Shown here: positions 1 to 6,270 of the stretch, piece by piece
Numbering within the stretch: position 1 is the stretch's first letter
Layout of the letters: each line of letters begins with the position of its first letter
NCBI GenBank assembly: GCA_003152975.1
Contig: PMBP01000178.1
Coordinates: forward strand, 369 to 12,144
Length of the DNA stretch: 11,776 bases
Origin: Phycisphaerales bacterium
GTDB taxonomy: Bacteria > Planctomycetota > Phycisphaerae > Sedimentisphaerales > Anaerohalosphaeraceae
Direction: 5' to 3'
The notes under the pieces: generated by a model
The model's database searches: none
What the model saw: only the letters and a program-made list of their open reading frames with translations
What the model was told of the DNA's origin: nothing
Program-made: the position numbers and the translations under genes

Positions 1-1
1 T

Positions 2-3000
2 GCGGGCGAGGCGCCGAAGTATGAGAAGAAGGCGAGCTGGGCGGAGACGATGCTGGCGTTGCGGCAATCGATCGGGCGGGCGGATCCTTCGACGGCGAAG
101 ATCGAGATGGGGCCGTGGTACACGACGGGGGCGCTGAAGGGCAACGGGTTTGCCGACGAGCTGTTTCCCGAAAATGGCGTGGATCTGACGGCCAAGGACG
201 CCGGGGGCAAGCCGCTGTGGCGGAAGACCCAGTATGCCGACGGCAAGGTTCAGCAGCTTCGCGCGCCGGACGGGCATGCGACTTATCTGTTTCGCACGAT
301 TACCGTGGCCGTAGAGACGCCGCTGCCGGCGGGGTTTGGCAGCGATGACGGGCTGGTGGTGTGGCTCAATGGCAAGAAGCTGCTGTCGCAGGATGTGCCG
401 CGCGGGGCGGGGCCCGATCAGGACCGGCTCACGCTGGCGCTGAAGGCCGGGGCCAATGAGTTGCTGCTGAAGATTTACAATCGTACGGGCGATCACGCCT
501 TTTATTTCGGCGCGATAAACGATCCGCTGGCGATTCTGTTGGAACAGATATCGCGGGATTTTCCGCGGGAGAGCCGATGGATTCAGGAGGATTTTCCGGA
601 CGGGGAGTACCTCCACTGGCTGCAGAAGAGCGACCGGGCTGGGACGGCTGAACTGGTGCGTTCGATCTTAAAACATCTGGGCAAGGCGGCGGAGCGATAC
701 CGACAGCAGTTCGACGCTTTGGCGGCGGGGACGGACGAGGGGGCGATGTTGACATTGTATGGGCAGATTTGCCGGTTCCGCGAGGGGCTGGCGGCGATGA
801 AGACCGTGGATCTGCGGGCTCTGCGGATGGCGATTGAGGATTTGAACGGCACTTTCGGTTCGCGATATGCCGGGGGCGCAGCGTATCTGGAGCGGCTGGC
901 GGCGATCGAGATGGCCGTGGAGCAAGGGCAGGACCCGGCGGGGCTGGCGGAGAAGGCGGTTTCGCTGCAGCGGGAAGCGCTGATGGCCAATCCGCTGCTG
1001 GACTTCGAGAATTTACTGATCGTGCGGCGGAATACCAAGGGGCCCAGTCTGGGCCTGCCGCAGAACTGGCAAGGGAATTGTGCGCTGCCGCGGAGCGGGT
1101 ATGACGACGAGATCGCGGCGATCTCGCTGAAGGATCCGCAGAAACCTCTCAAGACGATCTATAAACCCGACAAGCCGATCGAGGTGGCGGATGTCGAGTT
1201 GCATTACGACGCCGACCGGATGCTGTTTTCGATGATCGGGACCAACAACCGCTGGCAGATCTGGGAGATCGGCGTTGACGGCAAGGGCCTGCGGCAGGTG
1301 ACGACCGAGGACCCGAAGGATGTCGATAACTACGACGCCTGCTATTTGCCGGACGGGCGGATCATTTTCGCTTCGACGCGGTGCTTCCAGGGCGTGCCAT
1401 GCGTGGGCGGGGCGGACCAGGTGGCCAACCTGTGCATTATGGACGCCGAGGGAAAGAACCTGCGGCAGTTGTGCTTTGACCAGGATCACAACTGGTCGCC
1501 GACGGTGCTGAACAACGGGCGGGTGCTGTTTACGCGGTGGGAGTATTCGGACACTTCGCATTATTTCAGCCGGCTGCTGTTCCACATGAATCCGGACGGG
1601 ACCAACCAAACCGAATACTACGGCAGCAACTCGTACTGGCCCAACTCGATGTTCTATGCACGGCCGGTTCCGGAGCAGCCATCGATGGTGGCGACGATCG
1701 TTTCCGGGCATCACGGCGTGCCGCGAATGGGCGAGCTGATTTTGATGGATCCGGCCAAGGGACGGCATGAGGCCGACGGCGTGATCCAGCGGATCCCTGG
1801 GTACGGCAAGACGGTTGAACCGGTGATTGTGGATCAGCTTGTTGATAATAGCTGGCCCAAGTTCCTGCATCCGTACCCGCTGAGCGAGAAATATTATCTG
1901 GCGGCTTCGCAAACCGACGGGAGCGCGCTGTGGGGGATTTATCTGGTCGATGTTTTCGACAACCGGGTATTGATCCGCGAGTTGCCGAACAACGCCCTCC
2001 TGGAGCCGTTGCCGCTGCGCAAGACCGTTCGGCCGCCGGTGATTCCGGACAAAGTCGATCTGAAGCGCAACGATGCGGTGGTGTATCTGTCGGATATTTA
2101 CCAGGGCCGGGGCCTGAAGGATGTGCCGCGGGACTCGGTCAAGGCGCTGCGGATCTATTCGTTCCATTACGGGTACCCGCTGTTGGGCGGCCACAAGAAT
2201 GTGGCGGTCGAGGGCGGGTGGGATGTCCATCGGATCCTGGGGACGGTGCCTGTAGAGCCAGACGGCTCGGCCTATTTCCGCGTGCCGGCCAACACGCCGA
2301 TCGCCGTGCAGCCGCTGGACGCTCAGGGCCGGGCGATGCAGATCATGCGAAGCTGGTTTACGGCGATGCCGGGCGAGAATGTGTCGTGCGTCGGCTGCCA
2401 CGAGAAACAGAATATGGCCGTACCGGCCAAGGCGACGATCGCTTCGAAGCGCGGACCCAACGAGATCACGCCGTGGTATGGGCCGGAGCGGGGCTTTAGT
2501 TTCAAGCGGGATGTCCAGCCGGTACTGAACCGGTATTGCGTGGGTTGTCATAATGGCAGCGTGGCGCAGGCGCCGGATTTTTCGGCGAAGGACCGCAACG
2601 GCTGGGGCAACTTTACTCCGTCGTACCTGGAGCTGCACCCCTTTGTGCGGCGGCCGGGGCCGGAGAGCGATTACAATCTCGAGGTGCCGATGGAATGGCA
2701 CGCCGGGACCAGCGAGTTGATCCAGATGTTGCAGAAAGGACACGAGGGGGTCGTGCTCGACGCCGAGGCCTGGGATCGAATTTATACCTGGATTGACCTG
2801 AATGTGCCGGATCACGGGACCTGGTCGGAGCATACGACCATTGCGAGTAATTTCCGCCAGCGGCGGATCGATATGCGGACGGCGTATGCCAATCGGCCGG
2901 AGGATCCGGAGGTGATTCCGGCGCTGGCGATCGGGCCGACGGAGTTTATCAAGCCGCAGCCGGTGGTGCGGCAGGCGACGGCGGTGACGGCGGCGGATTG

Positions 3001-3928
3001 GCCGCTGGAGCCGGCCCGGGCGAAGATCGTTCAGTCGCAGGCGGGTGCGCAAACCCGACGGACAATCGACCTGGGCGACGGTGTGACGATGGAGTTGACG
3101 CTAATTCCGGCGGGATCGTTTATCATGGGCAGCGACGAAGGTTGCCTCGACGAGGCGCCGCGGAGCGTGGTGAAGATCGACCAGCCGTTCTGGATGGGCG
3201 TGTGCGAGGTGACCAACGCGCAATATCAGCAATTCGATCCGCTGCACCGCAACGGTTATCTTGATCAGAATCACAAGGACCATACGACGCGGGGGTATCC
3301 GCTGGACGATCCGTCGTTCCCGGCGATCCGGGTGTCGTGGCGGCAGGCGGCGGAATTTTGCCGGTGGTTGGGCTCAAGGACCGGTGAGCCGTTCGGATTG
3401 CCGACGGAGGCCCAGTGGGAATGGGCGTGCCGTGCGGGGTCGGACGGGCCGTTCTGGTATGGTGATAAGAATACCGATTTTGGCAAGTATGCCAATCTGG
3501 CGGACCTATCGATCAAGCTGCTGGCGGTGACGGGGGTCAATCCGCAGCCGATCCCGAATCCGGACCGGTTCGAGGACTGGATCCCGAAGGACGCGCGGTT
3601 CGATGACGGCCAGAAGATTCTGTGCGCCGTCGGGCAGTATCAGCCGAGCCCGTGGGGCCTGAAGGACATGCACGGCAACGCGTGGGAGTGGACGGCCAGC
3701 CGGATGATGCCGTATCCGTATTCGGACGGCGACGGACGAAACGATGCGGCCGGGGGCGACAAACGAGTGGTCCGGGGCGGATCGTTTTATGATCGGCCGT
3801 ATCGGGCGACGGCGTCGTACCGGTTGGCGTATGAGCCGTGGCAGCGGGTTTATAATGTCAGTTTCCGTGTGGTGAGTCCGGCGAAATTGAAACCGGATTT
3901 GAACAAGGCCATTACGAAGAGCGAATAA
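2..3928 (+). CDS. HzsA-like propeller/dihaem protein fused to a SUMF1-like domain (5' partial)
   Basis: The reading frame is open back to base 2 without a stop, so the true start and any signal peptide lie outside the window. Residues are counted from the first visible Met at base 50. Domains in order: a beta-sandwich (PA14-like) at about 20-155, with the WLNGKKLL and LLLKIYN strands common in planctomycete secreted proteins; a helical linker to about 325; a PD40/WD40-like propeller at about 380-560; and a segment resembling the hydrazine synthase alpha middle domain at about 560-790, ending in haem motif CVGCH (780-784). A PSCyt1-like haem region follows (FKRDVQPVLNRYCVGCH, CVGCH at 830-834). 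Residues 1004-1282 are a SUMF1/FGE-fold domain (GLPTEAQWEWACRAG, RVVRGGSF). The two catalytic cysteines of true formylglycine-generating enzyme are replaced by Asp1248 and Ala1253, so sulfatase activation is unlikely. Predicted location is extracytoplasmic, because c-type haem is attached there. Family placement is firm; substrate and reaction are unknown. Confidence 0.88.
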   Translation, partial: AGEAPKYEKKASWAETMLALRQSIGRADPSTAKIEMGPWYTTGALKGNGFADELFPENGVDLTAKDAGGKPLWRKTQYADGKVQQLRAPDGHATYLFRTITVAVETPLPAGFGSDDGLVVWLNGKKLLSQDVPRGAGPDQDRLTLALKAGANELLLKIYNRTGDHAFYFGAINDPLAILLEQISRDFPRESRWIQEDFPDGEYLHWLQKSDRAGTAELVRSILKHLGKAAERYRQQFDALAAGTDEGAMLTLYGQICRFREGLAAMKTVDLRALRMAIEDLNGTFGSRYAGGAAYLERLAAIEMAVEQGQDPAGLAEKAVSLQREALMANPLLDFENLLIVRRNTKGPSLGLPQNWQGNCALPRSGYDDEIAAISLKDPQKPLKTIYKPDKPIEVADVELHYDADRMLFSMIGTNNRWQIWEIGVDGKGLRQVTTEDPKDVDNYDACYLPDGRIIFASTRCFQGVPCVGGADQVANLCIMDAEGKNLRQLCFDQDHNWSPTVLNNGRVLFTRWEYSDTSHYFSRLLFHMNPDGTNQTEYYGSNSYWPNSMFYARPVPEQPSMVATIVSGHHGVPRMGELILMDPAKGRHEADGVIQRIPGYGKTVEPVIVDQLVDNSWPKFLHPYPLSEKYYLAASQTDGSALWGIYLVDVFDNRVLIRELPNNALLEPLPLRKTVRPPVIPDKVDLKRNDAVVYLSDIYQGRGLKDVPRDSVKALRIYSFHYGYPLLGGHKNVAVEGGWDVHRILGTVPVEPDGSAYFRVPANTPIAVQPLDAQGRAMQIMRSWFTAMPGENVSCVGCHEKQNMAVPAKATIASKRGPNEITPWYGPERGFSFKRDVQPVLNRYCVGCHNGSVAQAPDFSAKDRNGWGNFTPSYLELHPFVRRPGPESDYNLEVPMEWHAGTSELIQMLQKGHEGVVLDAEAWDRIYTWIDLNVPDHGTWSEHTTIASNFRQRRIDMRTAYANRPEDPEVIPALAIGPTEFIKPQPVVRQATAVTAADWPLEPARAKIVQSQAGAQTRRTIDLGDGVTMELTLIPAGSFIMGSDEGCLDEAPRSVVKIDQPFWMGVCEVTNAQYQQFDPLHRNGYLDQNHKDHTTRGYPLDDPSFPAIRVSWRQAAEFCRWLGSRTGEPFGLPTEAQWEWACRAGSDGPFWYGDKNTDFGKYANLADLSIKLLAVTGVNPQPIPNPDRFEDWIPKDARFDDGQKILCAVGQYQPSPWGLKDMHGNAWEWTASRMMPYPYSDGDGRNDAAGGDKRVVRGGSFYDRPYRATASYRLAYEPWQRVYNVSFRVVSPAKLKPDLNKAITKSE

Positions 3929-4058
3929 TCATTTTTAATTTTCGATTTTCAATTTGAATTCCTCAGCAAAGGCGCCAAGACGCAAAGTAGAAATTCAAAT
4001 TCTAAATTTTATACAAATTGGGAATAGGAAATAAAGAATAAATATAAAACCAAAGTGG
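3929..4058. other. AT-rich left half of the 342-base intergenic spacer
   Basis: This stretch is markedly AT-rich compared with the surrounding genes and contains no credible coding frame. It holds related runs in both orientations (TTTTCAATTTGAATT near 3945-3960 and AAATTCAAATTCTAAATTTT near 3990-4010). It also holds the phrase AAGGCGCCAAGACGCAAAG at 3969-3987, which looks like a dispersed intergenic repeat. A possible promoter is TTGGGA at 4018-4023 and TATAAA at 4043-4048. The 19-base spacing is longer than ideal, so it is only a weak candidate for the downstream haem gene. No convincing intrinsic terminator for the upstream gene is visible. Confidence 0.4.
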
Positions 4059-4078
4059 ATTCTGGCCTTCGCCGGAAT
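4059..4078. repeat. Palindromic intergenic repeat, copy 1
   Basis: The arms ATTCTGGC and GCCGGAAT (8 base pairs, one of them a T-G wobble) flank a CTTC loop. The flanks TGG before and GACA after are shared with the second copy at 4189-4208. The form ATTCC(n)GGAAT followed by GAC is typical of dispersed bacterial palindromic repeats. Confidence 0.6.
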
Positions 4079-4079
4079 G

Positions 4080-4093
4080 ACACCCGAAGGTGT
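4080..4093. repeat. Small hairpin directly after repeat copy 1
   Basis: ACACC and GGTGT form a 5-base-pair stem around a CGAA loop, separated from the preceding palindrome by one base. It is short and could be chance, but its position in a row of hairpins suggests that it belongs to the same composite element. Confidence 0.35.
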
Positions 4094-4118
4094 GAAAAGT
4101 ATGAAGGGCGCGAAAGGG

Positions 4119-4138
4119 GGGCGACGCAAGCGTCGCCC
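4119..4138. repeat. Perfect 9-base-pair inverted repeat
   Basis: The arms GGGCGACGC and GCGTCGCCC pair perfectly around a 2-base AA centre. It lies in the spacer between the two haem genes, so it could be a dispersed repeat or an RNA hairpin affecting transcription or mRNA stability. It has no T-tract on either strand, which argues against a plain intrinsic terminator. Confidence 0.6.
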
Positions 4139-4160
4139 AGACGAAATAGCACAACCGAGA

Positions 4161-4176
4161 TCCCGACGAGTCGGGA
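4161..4176. repeat. Perfect 7-base-pair inverted repeat
   Basis: The arms TCCCGAC and GTCGGGA surround a GA centre. It sits between the 9-base-pair palindrome and repeat copy 2, continuing the row of hairpins. No T-tract follows. Confidence 0.5.
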
Positions 4177-4188
4177 CGCTACTTCTGG

Positions 4189-4208
4189 ATTCCCGCTTTC
4201 GCGGGAAT
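4189..4208. repeat. Palindromic intergenic repeat, copy 2
   Basis: The arms ATTCCCGC and GCGGGAAT pair perfectly over 8 base pairs around a TTTC loop, with the same TGG and GACA flanks as copy 1 at 4059-4078. Against copy 1, stem position 6 changes from G-C to C-G and position 5 from T-G to C-G, so pairing is kept while the sequence changes. It ends 62 bases before the start codon of the downstream gene and would lie in its leader if transcription starts upstream. Confidence 0.65.
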
Positions 4209-4270
4209 GACAAAACCAGCAAGTTTCAGGCGAAAATGAAACAATACGGTTATCGAAAGGCGTCAAGCGA

Positions 4271-6109
4271 ATGAGTACGCGGATGATGATTGCGTCGATG
4301 GTTCTGTGGATTGGCGGAATGGTCGGGATGGCAACGGCGGCGTCGGAGTATTTGTCGCCGCAGGAGGTGATTGCGTCGGACGATGGCACGACGCTGTACC
4401 TGTCGCTGACGACGGCGGACGCGGTGGGCGTGTTTGACATCGCCTCCGGGAAACTGGCCAAGACGATACCCGTGCCGGGGTCACCGGCGGGACTTGCGCT
4501 GGACGCCAAGGCGGGGCGGTTGTATGTGGTGATCGCAGCGGTCAAGGGTGCGGTTTGCGCGGTCGATTTGGCCGGCGGGCAGGTCGTGGACACCTTTGCG
4601 GTGGGGCATACGCCGGGGGCGGTGGTGTTGTCGCCGGACGGCAAGATGCTGTATGTATGCAACCGGTTCGGGACATCGGTGTCGGTGGTGGATATTGCAG
4701 CCAAGAAGACGGTGGCGACGATTGCAGTGCAGCGCGAGCCGGTGGCAGCGACGCTGACGGCGGACGGCAAATGGCTGTTTGTGGCCAATTTGCTGCCGAA
4801 CGGACCGGCGGACGGGGACACTACAGCGGCGGCGATTTCGGTGATCGATACGGTGACGAAGGCCGTGGCCAAGGAGATCAAACTGCCCAATGGCAGCACG
4901 GGCGTTCGCGACATCGCGATTTCGCCGGACGGCAAGTTCGCGTATGCGTCGCATATTCTGGCGCGGTATCAGTTACCGACGACGCAATTGGAGCGGGGAT
5001 GGATGAACACCAATGCCGTCAGCGTGATCGATGTGGCGGCCCAGTCACTGGTCAATACCGTGCTGGTCGATGAGGTGGATCTGGGCGGGGCCAACCCGTG
5101 GGCGGTGGCCTGCAGCGCCGACGGCAAGTATCTGTGCGTGACGCACGCGGGCACGCACGAACTGAGCATCATCGATCGTGCGGGGATGCACGATCGGCTG
5201 GGCAAGGCGGCATCGGGGCAGAAAGTGACCGACGCGACCAGTAGCGCCGACGAAGTGCCGAATGACCTGGCGTTTCTGGTCGATCTCCGCAAGCGGATCA
5301 AGCTGTCGGGCAACGGGCCGCGGGGGCTGGTGTTGATCGGCAACAAGGCCTGGGTGACGGAATATTTTTCGGATTCAGTGGCGGTGGTCGATCTGGGGAC
5401 GGCCAAGCGGATGGGAACGCCGTCGATTCCGCTGGGGGCGACGAAGGCGCTGTCGGTGGTTCGCAAGGGCGAGATATTTTTCCACGACGCGGGGCTGTGC
5501 TTCCAGCAGTGGCAGAGTTGTGCCAGTTGTCATCCGGGCGAGGCGCGGGCGGACGGGCTGAACTGGGATTTGTTGAATGACGGGATCGGGAATCCTAAGA
5601 ATACCAAGAGCATGCTACTGGCGCATCAGACGCCACCGGCGATGATTTCCGGCGTTCGGGACAGCGCCGAGGCGGCGGTGCGGGCGGGGATTCGCGGGAT
5701 TCAGTTTGCCGTTCGGCCGGAGGAGGACGCGGCGGCGATTGACGAATATCTCAAGTCCCTCAAACCGGTTCCCAGCCCGCATCTGGTCGAAGGTGCGCTG
5801 TCGGAGAAGGGCAAGCGCGGCGAAGCGGTTTTTCAGAAGGCCGGATGTATGCATTGCCATCCGGCGCCGCTGTTTACGAATCTGAAGGCCTCCAATGTCG
5901 GCACGGGTAAGGGGCGGGAGGTCAATACGGAATTCGACACGCCGACGCTGGTGGAAATCTGGCGGACGGCCCCTTACCTGCATGACGGCCGGGCGGCGAT
6001 GATTGGCGATATGTTGACGACCTTCAACCCCGGGGACAAACACGGAAAGACCTCGACGCTGACGCCGGAGGAAATCGCGGACTTGGCCGAGTATGTGTTG
6101 TCGTTATAA
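4271..6109 (+). CDS. Secreted YVTN beta-propeller fused to a dihaem MauG/CCP-like cytochrome c domain
   Basis: Predicted exported redox protein of 612 residues. A signal peptide spans residues 1 to about 24 (hydrophobic core IASMVLWIGGMVGM, AxA-type end ATAA). YVTN/YncE-type blades follow, with recurring LYV...SVVD/SVID...TI units. About seven can be counted at residues 41-395, the seventh being AWVTEYFSDSVAVVDL. The C-terminal third carries haem motifs CASCH (417-421) and CMHCH (526-530) and a TAPYLHDG motif (566-573), as in the C-terminal half of MauG and bacterial cytochrome c peroxidases; His571 is a candidate haem-region ligand. The start is supported by GAAAGG about 10 bases upstream and by the leader. 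Its neighbour, 342 bases upstream on the same strand, is another propeller/dihaem protein, which suggests a shared periplasmic redox task. Substrate unknown. A simple peroxidase is possible but would not explain the propeller. Confidence 0.88.
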   Translation: MSTRMMIASMVLWIGGMVGMATAASEYLSPQEVIASDDGTTLYLSLTTADAVGVFDIASGKLAKTIPVPGSPAGLALDAKAGRLYVVIAAVKGAVCAVDLAGGQVVDTFAVGHTPGAVVLSPDGKMLYVCNRFGTSVSVVDIAAKKTVATIAVQREPVAATLTADGKWLFVANLLPNGPADGDTTAAAISVIDTVTKAVAKEIKLPNGSTGVRDIAISPDGKFAYASHILARYQLPTTQLERGWMNTNAVSVIDVAAQSLVNTVLVDEVDLGGANPWAVACSADGKYLCVTHAGTHELSIIDRAGMHDRLGKAASGQKVTDATSSADEVPNDLAFLVDLRKRIKLSGNGPRGLVLIGNKAWVTEYFSDSVAVVDLGTAKRMGTPSIPLGATKALSVVRKGEIFFHDAGLCFQQWQSCASCHPGEARADGLNWDLLNDGIGNPKNTKSMLLAHQTPPAMISGVRDSAEAAVRAGIRGIQFAVRPEEDAAAIDEYLKSLKPVPSPHLVEGALSEKGKRGEAVFQKAGCMHCHPAPLFTNLKASNVGTGKGREVNTEFDTPTLVEIWRTAPYLHDGRAAMIGDMLTTFNPGDKHGKTSTLTPEEIADLAEYVLSL

Positions 6110-6160
6110 AGGATATAGGAGTTAGGATTTAGAAAGGCAGGAGGCGGAAGTGTTGAGGGG

Positions 6161-6184
6161 AAGGGCACGGCATGCCGTGCCCTT
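6161..6184. repeat. Perfect 24-base palindrome
   Basis: The half-site AAGGGCACGGCA is followed directly by its exact reverse complement, with no spacer. It lies 51 bases after the stop of the haem-propeller gene and before the helicase gene. As RNA it would make a strong hairpin, so it may end or insulate transcription between the two units. The GGGCACGG/CCGTGCCC core also fits a dispersed intergenic repeat. It is followed by ACAGTG and not by a T-run, so a classical rho-independent terminator is not supported. Confidence 0.6.
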
Positions 6185-6209
6185 ACAGTGTCGGATTCAG
6201 GGCTTAGAA

Positions 6210-6236
6210 TTGAATTGACGATCCAGAGTGGATAAT
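6210..6236 (+). promoter_or_regulatory. Candidate sigma70-type promoter for the helicase gene run
   Basis: TTGAAT (6210-6215) and GATAAT (6231-6236) are separated by 15 bases, shorter than the 17-base optimum. An overlapping TTGACG at 6215-6220 is a better -35 but is too close. If used, transcription would begin near 6243, downstream of the ATG at 6235 and upstream of the ATG at 6271, which agrees with the later start chosen for the helicase. Weak prediction. Confidence 0.25.
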
Positions 6237-6270
6237 GATGGATCGCGATGGAATAGAACGGAAGGAATCG

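Noticed and set aside
1013..3052. Antisense open frame of 679 codons on the minus strand inside the first gene
   Set aside because: Its translation is rich in Arg, His, Pro and Leu with no recognisable domain. Long antisense frames are expected opposite GC-rich genes with G/C-ending codons, and the plus strand has clear haem, propeller and SUMF1 motifs throughout this interval.
2..3928. Naming the first gene hydrazine synthase alpha subunit
   Set aside because: The family resemblance is real, but there is an added C-terminal SUMF1-like domain, the expected tyrosine ligand seems absent and nothing else points to anammox metabolism. HzsA-like is as far as the sequence supports.
3059..3928. Formylglycine-generating (sulfatase-activating) enzyme
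   Set aside because: Both catalytic cysteine positions are replaced (Asp1248, Ala1253) and no sulfatase gene is in the window.
4059..4208. CRISPR array
   Set aside because: There are only two related 20-base palindromes, with diverged stems and about 110 bases between them that hold other hairpins. Repeat identity, regular spacing and cas genes are all missing.
4009..4935. Antisense open frame of 308 codons covering the hairpin spacer and the start of the YVTN gene
   Set aside because: It runs through palindromic repeats, giving typical repeat-derived peptides such as CHSRESGNPE, and then opposite the well-supported signal peptide and propeller on the plus strand. No domain is visible.
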